Assembly (NCBI RefSeq): GCF_000247695.1
Contig: NW_004624854.1
Coordinates: 1,859,466-1,923,465, forward strand
Direction: 5' to 3'
DNA: 64,000 nucleotides
From: Heterocephalus glaber
Lineage: Eukaryota > Chordata > Mammalia > Rodentia > Bathyergidae
Position 1 is the stretch's first letter. Each line of letters begins with the position of its first letter. Below are positions 11,026 through 23,223 of the stretch, one piece after another. The translations under genes and the position numbers were made by a program. A model generated the notes under the pieces. It did not search any database, was not told where the DNA came from, and worked only from the letters and a program-made list of their open reading frames with translations.

Positions 11026-11925
11026 TAATATACTACATGAATAGAAATAAGATAGCTGTCACATGATCATGTCAATAGACAGAGAAAAAGTCTTCAACAG
11101 AAACAAATATCCCTTCATGACAAAAATGCTACTGTATCTGTGAAAAGCCGTCTATGACCAACCCTCAACCAACATTATACTGAATAGGGAAAAACTGAAG
11201 GCACTTTTCATAAAATCAAGATTGGCAAGGCCATCCTCTCCCATCATGTCTGTTTAATACAGCACCTTAATGTTTAGCCAGAACTGTCAGCGAAGACAAA
11301 GAAATAAAGGAGATATGACTAGGAATGGAAGTTATATTCCTGAAAGAATTAAAGACATCATATTCCAGCCATAGATGCTTACCCATGTTTCTAACAGCAA
11401 AAAAAAATTACAATAGGTCCAAGGATTTAGCTCAGTGGCACTATGCCTGCCTCACAAGTACAAGGTCCTGAGTTCAATCCCCGGCACTACAAAAAAAAAA
11501 AAAAAAAAAAAAAAAAATCACACTAGCTAAACTGTGGAAACAGTCAAGGTGCTCATCAACAGAATGGATAAAGAAAATGTGTCCTTTGTACACAGTGGAA
11601 TATCACTCAGCCACAATGAAAAAGGAAGTCATGTGATTTGCAGGGAAATGATGGAACTTGAGATCCTCACACTAAGGGAAATAAGCCAGACTCAAAAAGT
11701 TAAATATCATATGTTTTCTCTTATACAAGAAATCTAAGATTTAAATAAATAAATGAATAGTGGTAGGAAGCTAGAAGATAGTCTCTTGGAAATAGGTAGG
11801 GATAAGGGTGAGGGGAGGAAAGTGTTAAAGGAATTGAGAATGAGCAAGATTATGTTATGCATATGTGTCAATTTCCCAAAGCAAACATCATTACTCTGTA
11901 ACATGAAGAAGCAGTAGTAAAAAAC
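11026..11925 (+). mobile_element. L1 fragment with large internal deletion, split by a SINE
   Basis: 11026-11340 is a decayed piece of the ORF2 reverse transcriptase domain: after repair by eye it encodes an S-I-D-(A/R)-E-K-like stretch, then YDQPS, then NREKLKA. At about 11345 the sequence jumps to the far C-terminal part of ORF2, which continues to about 11740 (EISQTQKVKYHMFSL in the 11534-11737 frame), followed by 3' UTR-like DNA. Roughly 2 kb of L1 between the two parts is missing. Stops and frameshifts are frequent. An ID SINE sits at 11416-11517. Confidence 0.8.
11416..11517 (+). mobile_element. ID-type SINE inside L1
   Basis: tRNA-derived body with A box aaggatttagctcagtgg and B box gagttcaatccc, ending in an A tract of about 25 bases (to 11517). 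Similar bases on both sides (ttacaata / tcacacta) may be a worn target-site duplication. It splits the L1, so it inserted later. Confidence 0.85.
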
Positions 11926-11930
11926 ACTTT

Positions 11931-11952
11931 AATATAGTGATATCACTATATT
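11931..11952. repeat. 22-bp perfect palindrome
   Basis: Half-site aatatagtgat is followed directly by its exact reverse complement, with no spacer. It lies just after the 3' end of the L1. Confidence 0.9.
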
Positions 11953-12249
11953 TTGACATCACTCAGAGCTTGATTCCAAAATTTAACATTTTTTGTTAGT
12001 ATTTATTGTTCTTTCTACACTGAAAGTGTAAAGGAGTGCCTACTTTCTTCTATACAATAACGTAACATCTGTGCAGATGTAGTGACAGAATGCCAGCAAT
12101 CCATCATTGAAAACTCCTAAAATTTAGCCTCTAATGGACAACTTTTAATTTATTTTAAGTTAATGCTCCCACCCCCGGCAACTCTCAGGAGCACGAGTTA
12201 CATGTAAATTTGTAGGGAAACTTAATATCTGTTGGACATCACAAGAACC

Positions 12250-12890
12250 ATCAGCCCCTAGAAGTATGTTGACAGGGTATTCGAGCAGCCCCCAAATCTG
12301 TATGTTGGAATTCTAATCCCAAGCTAATGCCGTTCAGGCTGGGGCCTTTGGGCTTCCTGTTACTTAGCTGTTGCTTTCGGTTAAAGGGGTCTATGTTAAA
12401 GTAATGAGACCCTACGTTACCGGAAGCTGAGGGGCCCCATTGAAACAGCAGATAGCAGTTGAATCCCATGCGGTTCCAAGTTTGGTTTGTGGTGATGAAT
12501 AAAACAGTCAGGCTTGCTGGCTCCGTGGGTTTGACTGTGCAGCTCCGGCTTTGGCCAGGTTGTGAATCCATCACTCGACAGTAAAAGTGTATGAGTCACC
12601 CTGAGTGCAGAGGGAATGCAAGCCACCATTTATGTGCCTTTTTATCACCTGCAATCTATTGTCACTCCTGGAAGTTTTACTGGATTTATTCTGTGTCAGC
12701 ATTGTGCCTGGACAACAGTGTGAGACACATTGAGTCTCCGCATCCCTGGGCAGCTTCTCTGGCCTCCATCCATCCAGAGCACTGCGGCTCCTTGTGTCCC
12801 TGGATGGTGATTAGCATGAGGCTGCACTGAACCCTTCATTTGTATCCTTTCTCCTAGGCTTGTGTTACAAGAACTGATTCCTAATACAGC
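12250..12890 (+). mobile_element. Probable decayed LTR element (MLT-like)
   Basis: The left part (about 12285-12360: cccccaaatctgtatgttgg, aattctaatcccaagc, ggggcctttgggcttcc) resembles the front of an MLT1-type LTR. The right end (ttgtgttacaagaactg, attcctaatacagc at about 12860-12890) resembles an LTR end. The middle is not recognisable, so this may be two remnants rather than one. Confidence 0.4.
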
Positions 12891-14579
12891 CCTGCACCTC
12901 TGCGTTTATTTGTTTTTGAAACACTTTTTTTTTGACTATAATATATGTTCAGAAAATAATCCAAAGGAATGAATGGTGTTATTTCAGCAGAAATGTGTGT
13001 GTACATGTGGCCCTGAAGTCAGAAGAATATTATGGGAAATCTTTGGGAGGCTTTTATATTATACTCTACTCCTCTGTCTCCTTTTGTATGTGAGAAGCTA
13101 TTTGTTTGTCCTACTTTTTCTTTTTACAGTTATCCTCAGTAAAACTCTTTGCATTCCATCTGTAACTTATCTATTCCAAGTTGCTTTTTATTATTACCTG
13201 GAGAAAATGCTTTCTTCTGGGCTTCTCACTTTCTCTTTTATTCACGTTTACTCTCATAGAATTTCCTGGGCCCAAGTACTTTTCTAGCTGGAATTATCTA
13301 AAATTTATGTTCTTTCTACTCATACCTTTGCATCCATTAAGATTGATACTCTGTGATGGAATTTAACATCTAACAATTACAATCTCGCTCCCAATTCTTG
13401 TTTTCTTCATGATCTATCTCACACACACTTCTCTGCATATAGATTTATTCTCTAATTGTTGATTCTCATCATTCTTCATTCTGTATTCTGTGATTGCTGA
13501 CAAGACTATAAACCTTTTCAAGTAGCATCCCCTCATTTTACTTGGAGAAAATTCATCCCGGGGTGGAAAAGTGTTGTGGACTCTTTTCCCTAGAGAAAGT
13601 AAGCCCAATAACACCTGCTCTTTCTTGAAAGAGTTAATTTGATGCAATACGAAGGGAAAGGAATGTGAGGCGGAGGAGGAGAGAGAGCAAAAATCAGAAG
13701 GGATCTTTGAGAACTGGTCGCAGCCTCCCCAGAATTCAGAGCCTGGCCAGGTGGAAGGTCACTGCAGATCCTACGTGCACCACTGAGGTGAAGAGCAGGA
13801 CGCTGATGAAAAGGCTGCTTCCTGTCTTCTCTCTGTCTCTCTTTGTCAAAGTTCGCTGAACCGATAACTGCCTGGGTTCTCACCCAGTCTGGGCCACCCT
13901 TTGAGAGCTGGAGCCCACGTGTGTTGGTGGGAGAAAAGGAGAACCAGCCCTAACAGGGAGGACAGATGTGGATCTGCCCCGGAAGTGTTAAAAGCTGAAG
14001 GGCTCTATTACATGTAATTCCCGTGGGATTACCACCAGGAAGGTAGTTAAGAGCTTTCCAATCTCCTCTCTCCAGCTTGTGTGCAGACTTTGGGAAAGAT
14101 TTCAAAGCCCGTTAAAGTGCTCCCTTGCCAGTCCTCTTAGCGGAACGCTCAGAAATGTGGCCACAGTGCATCTTGTTCCTGACTCTTTTGCTATGGTCAA
14201 CATATATTTCTCTTCTGCTTTTAATTTATCGGCATTTTCTTCTCTACTTTCAATTCCTCATTGTGCAACTGTTAGAAAAACTGGCAAAGAGAAAGGTACA
14301 ATTTAGGATATAACATTGTTCTTCATCCCCTACTTCCCTTGCTAGCACTCTGTACATGTTAATGGATTTGTTGCTTGAGCATTCTCCAGAAAACCACCAG
14401 GAAACCTTCCTTATATTCTGAAGACTTTGCTTAAAACCTGCATTTGATAATGTTCACATCAACTAAATTACTTAATCCTGCACATTTCCTGTTTTTCCTT
14501 CTACACTCCAGATATTCCTTTTCATCTTTTTACTGTTTACTAATATTGCATATACTTTTCTTGTTAGGCTTATTGGCTA
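12891..14579. other. No gene or repeat recognised
   Basis: AT-rich to about 13640, then a moderately GC-rich stretch to about 14060. Short frames lie on both strands with no recognisable products. Confidence 0.45.
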
Positions 14580-14705
14580 ACATCTATTTTCTTATCAGGA
14601 TATCAACTCCATAAGGAAGGGTCTTGTCTTTTGTTTGTTGATGATTCCTGAAACTTAGATCAATATTATATTCAGTGTAGGTGCTCAATGAAATGAATAG
14701 TTACA
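14580..14705 (+). mobile_element. L2 3' end fragment
   Basis: The block order tcaactccataaggaaggg, tcttgtcttttg, gtgtaggtgctcaatgaa and atgaatag is that of the L2 3' terminus (known consensus: ...gagggcagggac...aggcgctcaataaat). Ancient and short. Confidence 0.65.
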
Positions 14706-15049
14706 TTTGTAATTCCTGTACATTTTTAAAAAAGTTTTTATTAGTAGATGCTTGAAGTATGTGATAGTTTATTCATCTTAGGAAGTACATCTTCATAGCA
14801 ATTCCCTCTTCAAAATTTCAAATTTGCTTAGGGAGATAAATAAGCATATCCTTTTTTGTAATCTCTTAGGGACCTTTATATGTTTGATATTACTGGGAAT
14901 TAGCAGCATTTATTTTACAGAAGAAATACTTATCATGCAAATTGAAGACATATTTACCAATCCAGTGGTGCTGTGCTCTGTCATGTAATGATAAACAATA
15001 TTCGCTTCTTGCTCTCACACCATTTATTTCATTACTTGCTTGTTTTTGT
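14706..15049. other. AT-rich DNA, nothing recognised
   Basis: No frame or repeat that I can assign. Confidence 0.45.
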
Positions 15050-15118
15050 GGCCCTGGAGATTGAAGCTGGGGTCTCATGCATGCTAGGCAGGTGCTCTGC
15101 CACTAAGTTATGCCTTCC
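15050..15118 (-). mobile_element. ID-like SINE fragment
   Basis: On the minus strand: ggcataacttagtggcagag (A-box region), cacctgcctagcatgcatga, then gcttcaatctccagg (B-box region). It has the ID body without a clear A-rich tail and may be the ID half of an old dimer. Confidence 0.7.
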
Positions 15119-15510
15119 ACCATTCCATAGGGTCTATAGTTGGCTAAAACCACTGGTAATGAAACAGAAACTGTACCTGCCAGCAACATCGCTGCAGTGG
15201 AGCAACTACTTCAACGACTGTGCTGGACTGAGACCTGTGGTGGACTGGTGCTGCCGTCTGAGCTGCTGGGAGTGTGATGTGACCGCGTGCATTGGAGCAA
15301 GGCTTCTTTTGTTCACATTCCTGCTCCCCCAAATTAGTGGATAAGTAGTGCTTAATAATTTAGTGTTTAAAAAATGAATACTCCTGAAAATGCTGTGAAG
15401 TTTTAGAACAGGATAGTAGCATGAAACCACTTCCTCCTTATTTTAACTGAGGAGCTGCTATCATACATACATGCTGTGATTGAAAGATATGCTAAATATT
15501 TAATTTAAAA
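15119..15510. other. No gene or repeat recognised
   Basis: Includes a more GC-rich 15165-15310 stretch with overlapping frames on both strands and no recognisable content. Confidence 0.45.
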
Positions 15511-15514
15511 AATT

Positions 15515-15905
15515 TGTTACGATAAAAGACACATTGTCACCAATCCCTTTCCAAATGCTCCCCATCACTTGAAGTGCGCTTGTCCCATCACCCTTGCTAC
15601 TTCCTGAAGCAGTTTTGGAAGCCCTCTTTTGTGTCTTGGTTACACTGTCCTGGCTGCCTCAATGTCCCGAATCACTGAAAACATTTCCCTTTCACTGTCA
15701 TTTTGACTTTGGGGAAGAGCCAGATGTTGCCCAGTGCCAGATGCAGTAAATAAGGTGGATCTCATGGGTTTTTTTTCCTGAAAATTATTTTTATTTTTTA
15801 ATTTTAAAAAAATTATTTTATTGGTACACATTCATGCTGCAATGAGTCTGCCTTTCTAGTGGATGGCATCGGGCAGAGGCATCCACCAAATTTTTGATCA
15901 CACCT
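15515..15905 (-). pseudogene. Mariner-like transposase remnant (3' part)
   Basis: The minus strand carries the C-terminal part of a mariner-type transposase in broken frames: a WLFPK(V)K(M) segment near 15705, the D-I-E-A-A segment near 15660, and a QNCFRK segment followed by a W-D-K motif near 15600. The last two Asp-region motifs and the N-terminal DNA-binding part are lost. After a T-rich interruption (about 15765-15825) the similarity continues to about 15905, matching in order the other mariner fragment at 61645-62040. Confidence 0.65.
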
Positions 15906-16060
15906 CATAAAGACATGCACAAAAATGACTCCCAGAACTACTTTCAGAAGTTGCAAGGATGATGGGATAAGTGTGTCTGAAGACAGGGGAATAATATTTT
16001 GCAGAGCACTAATGGCAATGTGTCTTTTACTGTAATAAACATTTAAAACGTAAATGGTCA
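15906..16060 (+). pseudogene. Second mariner-like 3' fragment, inverted
   Basis: On the plus strand, bases near 15935-16000 encode, with stop codons, Q-N-Y-F-Q-K and then W-D-K-C-V, the same C-terminal segment as in the neighbouring minus-strand copy. The reverse complement of 15915-16060 aligns by eye with 15515-15660 (shared aaaagacacattg, cttgtcccatca-type block, cttctgaa(g/a)agt). The pair forms an imperfect inverted repeat with arms of about 145 bp. Confidence 0.6.
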
Positions 16061-19000
16061 CCATACGTTTTGATTCCACCTTGTATGTAACACCAAAGCA
16101 TACACAAGACAATCTCCAGCGCGGAACTGCAGAGAAATGTACTGAATAGAAAGCAAAACCCTTTCCTCTCCTTGTCCACGCTGCAGTATAGACACAGGTC
16201 GGCGGGCGTAGCTGAGAGCAGCACAGGAAAGCGCATCGCAGCCCAGGACAATGTTTTGGGGAGGGCAGAGGGGTATCTCCTTCGACAGAATTGGGCAGAA
16301 TCATTGGTTCTGAGGGGCTCCTAGGAGAATGGTGGGAGAGGGTAAAGAACTCAGGATAAGGGTGAATAAAAGGGCCTCCATTTCGATTCCTGACTGTGCT
16401 CTTGACAAAGACGGGCAGAGTTAGAATCTGTGATGGTTCTGTGGGTGGAGCCAGCTGTCTGGAAGGAGCCAGCTCTCTCTACCCCTTGACATAGGTCTGG
16501 TCCTGGAAACACTCATGCATCTATTCATTCTGTAAAAGCCACCCATCTGCACATCTCCTCATAGTAATACTTCCATGTTTCCGTGTAGGAACACTCCTTG
16601 GGCAAAGCAACAAACCCATGCTCTCCTGTCCTCTACATTCACCAGGTGCAAATCAGATTTTGAAGCATGAAGATGCTATTTTAACATTTGAAATTAATGA
16701 GAAAGATAGTTTCTCATTAATTGAGCATCCCCATAATCACAGGTATTATGCTGCCTGTCACTCTGAGAACAATTAGACCCAGACAGTTCTTAGTTCAGTA
16801 ATCAGCATGAACGAAGGTGAAGTAGGCATTGCCACCTGAAAAAGAATTGAACACAATCATTGACTAAGCCTTACACAGTCTGGCAAGTTGGAAGTAGTTT
16901 AGATCTTTGGTGGGTAAGGAGTTTAAATGTTGTAGGATTATGATCTCTATACCATTCACTTTTATATAGTTTACGATATAAAGAAATGAACAAAAACATA
17001 GTTGCTGTAAAGTTTAGTCTAAAATAATTTTTTTACAAAGTCAGTAGCATGAGATCATTTTCTTCTCATATGACTTTCTTTGCAAAGTTTTAAGGGCCAT
17101 TCTGATTAATTGGAGCCTGGGCTATAGGTTTCTGTTCATCAAAGTTTCACTGTACCTGCTTTCTAAATTCACCTTTGATGTTAATTAGAAATTTAATTTT
17201 TAATTCTCATACTTTTGTGACTCAAACTATCCTCTTTAGATATTGATGTACTTTCAACTTTTAAGACATGTCATTAAAAGATCATAAGCTGCAAAATATT
17301 AATTCTGACATGAAGGATGAAGAATGAAAAACTTCAAGCAATATGTTATAGTTATTGATAAATAGTGTGGTTGTAAGCCAATTTTATCATAAATAAACAA
17401 CATTCTAAATTGTATATTTTAGACCTTTTATACTGTAGTACTATGATTTATCATAATATTTAAATTTTGATGTTTAGAAATTTGTTCAACATTTTTTCCA
17501 AATATAATTCTTTTTGCATCTTTGAAAAGGCTCATTTGAACTTCAAACACCAGACTATCTCCATCAATTAATTAAGAAGATTAGTGATAATGAGGCAAAT
17601 CAAAGTATCCTGTCCCTTTCTTCTTTACTCATATATGTCTGCTTTAAGATCTATTTCTTTAAGATTACCCTCTTAAAAAGGTACATTCCTAACATGTGGC
17701 CTTTGTCTAACTGATGGTGTATTTTCCACTACAATAAACACCTTTCTGGTCCATTTCCTGACTCCCTTCCGGAGGACTGCTTTATCCAGATACACTGGCA
17801 TATTTGTGGAATTTCTTAGAGATCTTTTGCACAAGGCAAAAGAGACTGAAATGCCATAAATTGTCCAGGCATTGAGTTTGGAGACCAAACCAAAACATGT
17901 TTTGTTCTTAGTGGTCACTGACTTGCTTTCTCTCTTTGAGTACGTAATTCTACTTTTCTGAGATTGTCATACCTAAGCAAGCATGGAAAGATTTATGCAT
18001 CTATTAGTGGAGTTTCTGTAAGCATTTTAGACAAACTTACTCAATTTAAAGTTGATGCATGCTTATTTTTGTTAATGATTTACAGTAATTGATTTCTATT
18101 AGAGAGCGCATTTATATCCCCCAAGTCTGAGGGCTGTCAGCTGTCCAAAGAGCTTGACTGCTTAATTTTTATTCTTTCTCTTTTTTCCCACTAGGTGTAA
18201 AAAGGAAAAAAAATTACTATAAAATAAAAGAAGATAAAATTATAGTGCTCTACTCTGGAAGTTTCAAGTATGGCACCTCTCTATTTGTTGATATGTACAT
18301 TGCACTCAATTCAGTCAAAAGTGGCTTTAGGGAGTATTTAAACTGCAGTGAATTTGAAACTCTACATTTAGTTAAGAAGCTGGTCAGCTGCAAGGATTAA
18401 GAATTTTTAAAATTGATGACTAGTACAGAACTAACTGCCTGAAGAAATACAATGAAATGAAATGAAATGAAATCAAATCAAATTAAGATAAAAATATGAA
18501 CTAGGTCAGATAATAAATGATGGAGAAATTAGATTCCTGTCATTTTCTTAGTTCATTTTTAGAGGCTGGACAGGGCAAACCTTGGGGTATACAGGCTCTT
18601 TTATAATGAATGCATCTTAGTAAAAACTTTTAGGATCACATAAACAATTTAATAATAATGGGTACAGTAAAAATTATAAAACTAATTTGTGCAAACAGAA
18701 CTTAGCTCAGAAGCTCAGGTGTTCTGCATGCATCAAATGCGTGATTTATGCTTTGGGTTCTAAGATGGTTCTGTAAAAATGACAAATCTTTTTTTAGCTG
18801 CATAAACACAATTATTTCCTAGATAAAGCACAACATTAATTTAAAACATTAATTTATCAGTTTTCTTTCTGTAAAGGAAACACAGTAGTCAAAAAACTTA
18901 GTGATTTTAAAGAATCCTTAAAGAATATAGTATAATTATTTATCAAAAGGAGATGATAAGTTAAAAGGAAATAGAGAATTCCACTTGAAAGTGTATTGGT

Positions 19001-19182
19001 AGGATCATGGCGATCAAGTACGGTATTAATAATCAAGTTAGCCAAGATCAGAAATTTCAATAAGTTTATTGAAAGAAAAATGCTATTCCTTTGAAACCTT
19101 TTTGAAAAGAGTTTCAAGATATAATCATCATTCCACAAAGAAAAATGCAATATCAAAATTTTAACTTCATTATTTAAGGCAA
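16061..19182. other. AT-rich gene-free stretch
   Basis: Contains a 13-bp perfect hairpin at 16692-16722, a GC-richer patch at about 16110-16260, and a short (AATGA)n run at about 18451-18483. No frame resembles a known protein. The stretch near 18105-18160 looks less AT-biased, but I cannot assign it. Confidence 0.5.
16692..16722. repeat. Perfect 13-bp hairpin
   Basis: Arm aattaatgagaaa (16692-16704), loop gatag, and the exact reverse complement at 16710-16722. It is followed by no T run, so it is not terminator-like. Confidence 0.9.
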
Positions 19183-19536
19183 TGCGCTGACCTAGCTTTC
19201 CTTTGATGGGATAGAAGACCCAAAATCCATAATTTAAGGAACTTGTTTTGGCTTTGAGGTTCAGGTGGTTGGCTGGCTCCAAGCCAGAAATGACAGGGAA
19301 AGTCTTCAACCATGGCAGCCAGGAAGTCAGGGAAGAGGGGGAGGCATCAGGGACAAGAACTGGTCTTTGCAGATCACTGCACCCCTGGCCTCCTCCAACC
19401 AGGCTTTACCTGCAAAGAGCAGATTTCAGTACTGAACTTCTCAGTGGATGTAACTGATGAATAAAGCAGCCCCATGACCAGTCATCTTACAAATACGTGA
19501 TACTTCTGAGGGACATTTTAGATCTAAACCATAGCA
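19183..19536 (-). mobile_element. MaLR (ORR1/MT-like) solo LTR
   Basis: The minus strand starts tgctatggtttagatct and runs through aaaatgtccctcagaag, ggagccagccaaccacctga and gccaaaacaagttcctt to a right-hand end near 19183. This is the order seen in the other MaLR LTRs of this window (23344, 30292, 46361, 50372). No convincing target-site duplication. No internal retroviral sequence. Confidence 0.7.
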
Positions 19537-22128
19537 AGAGCCTACTAAAAACTATTGTTTGTGAAGGAATGAATAGGAAAAATGATTTCTCTTAAATTAA
19601 GCAATTTGTTTACTGAGAAAACCCCTGAAATCAGGCTTAAATATTAAGTTTAAAGTCAAATACACCAAAACAACATTTTGGCTAAATACTCATTCAACCG
19701 ATAATTTGAACATTTTTCTAGTTTGGTGTCAGAGGCTGCCCATCTTATCTTGAAATAAGTCTGAACACTCATGAGCTGGATTGCTGCTCCAAAGTTTTAT
19801 TATCTAAAGAGTATGAATGCCCTCTAACAGCCTAAGGATGATTTCTTGGTAACTCTGTGCATTCATATAAACAGTGCAAAGTGGGAGTAATGTTAGATTT
19901 TCATTTATCTCATTCCTAACCATGAAAAATGGTCCAGGTCATAAGGAACCAAAGAGAAGAACCTGAATTTTCAATTTTACTGCCTTCACAGGTTATTAAT
20001 TGCCATTTAAAAAGCACTCAAGGTTTTGAGCAAAACAACATTTACCGCCACCCAGTGCCAGATTGCAGCCGCGTGTGCTTTCTGGACAGACTGGAGGTGT
20101 GTCCGCAGTGCTTAGCTCTCAGTTGTGCAGCATCACCCGCTGCCAAAACCAGAGGTCGCCGGGCTCCCCCGGCCTCGTTGTAGCATTTGCAGAAACACAT
20201 GAGGAATAATGACACCGCGGTGTCATCCAAGGTTAGAAAAAATATAAAACGTACATTTTCCTTTCTCTAGTAGATATTATACACCCGGCATGGCATTTTA
20301 ACCTAGAAATTTGAATTCTAGAAGCAAAAGAAATGTGTTCCTCCGTATAAGCACAATCAAATTGGTTCCTCGCTTTTGTATAGGACTTGGTATTTACTAT
20401 CATTGTCCTTTACGTTTTATATATTAGATTGAGACAATAATTAATTAGCTGCTCTCAGTCAGAGAATCTAAAACCATCTTTAAATGTGAGTCACTCTTTG
20501 TCCATCGCTTGCTTCTAAAATATGCGATGTTAAATTTTAAGTTTATATAATACCCTCCGGAAATGAACTTGGAGTCACACATTGAGACACTGGACAGAGA
20601 GGAGTAATAACAGAAGCATTTATAAGCATTCATCCCATTTCTGATCATGACTGCACGGAATAGGCACCAGCCCTTACTCCTGCAAGGTCTAATAACCTCA
20701 ATTTCGGGAAGATCTTGTCACTAATTACAAATTGTTTTCACTACATAAGTTCAACTAGGTTTTCATGTCCAGGTAGCAAAATGCTTGCTTTTGATTTTCA
20801 GTCAACACTTTAAAAAAACAAAACATGTAACTCACTCATGGTATTTAATTTTCTTTTTTTTTATTTTCTTCTCTTCCAAAATACTTTTATTTGAAATTTA
20901 GAAGCTTGGGTAAGAGTGTGCTTTGTTGAACTCAGAAAGCAAAAGGATAAAAACTAATGTTTAATATCCCTAATAAGTATGTAAGAGGAAAAGAGATCTT
21001 TGATTATTAAATTAACGACAAAAATGTTTCAGAGAGCCGAAAGGGTTCAGTTAGATATTCATAACATTATTTAACAAGAGAGAGCCTTTGAAACATAAAG
21101 TTAAATATGAAGTTTATGTTCCATATTTAGAAAATAGAAAGCATATGATTCTTTTAATAAATGAAGGCAAGATCTAGAGGAGGATGACTGAGTTATTTGG
21201 GTAAGTTTCCTCTAGTGGGGACAGAGTTTCAAGTTGTGACTTAATTTACCAAACTGTGAACGGCTTGTGCTGAAGTAGTAAGAATTGTGCTGGATCCACC
21301 CTCGCACTTCTGAGATGGGGTCTCATTAGTGCACTGGTGCTTACATGATAAGATGAACACTTGCTAGGGAGAAACGGACCGGACTACAGTAGGCACTAAT
21401 CCAGTGTAATTCAGTGAAGAACATGAGATCAACTTGTAGAATTAATTTATTAAATTACTTTACAAAAGGATCATACTTGTGAGATAAATAGTCTTTTAAA
21501 TAATGTAAGAAAAATGTCATTTCCCAAATCTTTCACAAAGTGCACCACGGACTTGCTAACATGTTAGATATCTTCAGTGTTATTTTCCACCAGTCTGCCA
21601 CCCCCTGCTTTGTCTTCTGTCCAAACTTTCTTGGTTGTAAGTGACGCGGAATTGAGCTTGGCTGTCACTTCTCACACTGGGGTTGGAGAGTTGTGTGAGG
21701 TCCTTTCCGCATTCTCGAGATAAAGCGCTATTCTTCTGTGCTCAGATTCTTTGCTTTCAGAGTGGAAGCCCTGGAGAGGAGACAGGCAGTGCATCGGAGC
21801 GCTGAGCGCTGAGAAAAGAGTTGTTAGGAACTAAATGGAGCAGAAACATTAGTGCCCAGGAAAGTTTGTGTAGATGGCAAAGTTTTCTACTGTTATCTTT
21901 TACTGGGAATTAAAAAACAAAACCTAGGCTACTGTTACTTGTGAGATTTCAGAGAAGTGCTTTTGAGTTTTAGAGTAGGTGAAACTAAAGAAGAATAGTG
22001 TTATAATTTAAATGAAATAATAAACTAAATCATGCTTTTGAAATTTTTTCACATTGGGAGAAAGACAGCGTTTGCTATTACACCTCAGGTGAGTGGAACA
22101 AGGTTGTATGCTACTTCTCCTGCCTGGA
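19537..22128. other. AT-rich gene-free stretch
   Basis: Contains a GC-richer patch at about 20040-20230 ending in an 18-bp palindrome, and another at about 21590-21830. Nothing in it is recognisable as an exon or repeat. Confidence 0.5.
20209..20226. repeat. 18-bp GC-centred perfect palindrome
   Basis: Half-site atgacaccg is followed directly by its reverse complement cggtgtcat. The arms ggtgtca resemble, with one mismatch, the T-box half-site ggtgtga. Confidence 0.9.
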
Positions 22129-22144
22129 TGTGTGTGTGTGTGTG

Positions 22145-22175
<31 letters not shown>
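22129..22175. repeat. (TG)n microsatellite
   Basis: About 47 bp of TG repeats broken once by GCA at about 22144. Confidence 0.95.
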
Positions 22176-23223
22176 CTTGCTGTGAGATAGGCTTCTCTTC
22201 TGCATCATAAAAGATGTCCGTCTGTTTTGTTCTGTGATGTCCAGATGAATGAAACAAACCACTTTTTCTTTTTTCTATAACATCTATCCATTGCATTTTT
22301 AGATATGGCTATCTACAATTTATGATAGACATTTCTGATTGTAATGAGGCATCAAGTCCCTTATTTCAGGCAAACATTCCCCTTGATCCACCTTTTGTGA
22401 ATTGGCGTAAGTAAGAAAGCTAGCGATTGAACTGTTTTACCTTGGAGATGCTGTGCTTTATTAATCTTGAACTATGTGTTGAAAGCCCACTGTACTTTCT
22501 GTTTTCCTGGGTTAAGTTACTATTTTGGAGAGCTGAATAAATCCATGCAGCTGGAGTTCATTCAGATCCGTGCTCTATTATTGCTCTCTTTTACTTTTTC
22601 TTGGCAATTTTCTCTCTTTTTGATGTATCGTACACATTTGCCTTGGTTTGAAATTCCTGGCAGAGTTTTACTTCTCCTCCCATCAAATGGTTGGATAAAG
22701 ATGGCTATTATTCCATTCTCCTGTGAAAATTACCTGCCATTTGTTCCACATTCTCTATTTATCTCTGTTACCTTCTTAGCTTGCAGGTGATGAACAACAA
22801 AAGACGAAAGGTCCTTTCTCCCCCCACTGTTTATTTCTGTCAGCATAAGGAAGCCACTGCAGTGTAACAGCCCTGATTTCTGTTTTCGCCACATTGCTCA
22901 TAGTGTCCATATTTATATGCTACCATTCATGTACAGTGCTTTTCTAGGTACTCACAATTTAGGGGGAAAAAACCCAAACATAGTCAAGCGTCTTGCGCTG
23001 GTGCGTACAGTACTGTAACCTGAAGTCACCGTAGACACCTCAGGGACATGGACAGGGATATCTTACTACATTTCCACCTTTTTCTTTACACAGCTCTATT
23101 TCAGAGTAAGGTCTTATTTTTGGATTACTATTGAGCATTGTTTCTCTACCTGATGACAAAGATCATGTCTGATTATACTTTAAATTTCCTACACTGCCTC
23201 ACCTGGAAATACACAGCTTTTAC
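22176..23223. other. No gene or repeat recognised
   Basis: Frame 22467-22790 is open for 107 codons, but its hydrophobic composition reflects T-rich DNA and it matches nothing I know. Confidence 0.45.

Noticed and set aside
15813..16304. 163-codon minus-strand frame
   Set aside because: Mostly reads through the two opposed mariner fragments and an unassigned flank; it mixes antisense and sense transposase bases.
18857..19309. 150-codon minus-strand frame
   Set aside because: Its first part lies in a minus-strand MaLR LTR and the rest is AT-rich; no gene-like features.
22008..22296. Frames with THTHTH runs
   Set aside because: Translation of a (TG)n microsatellite.
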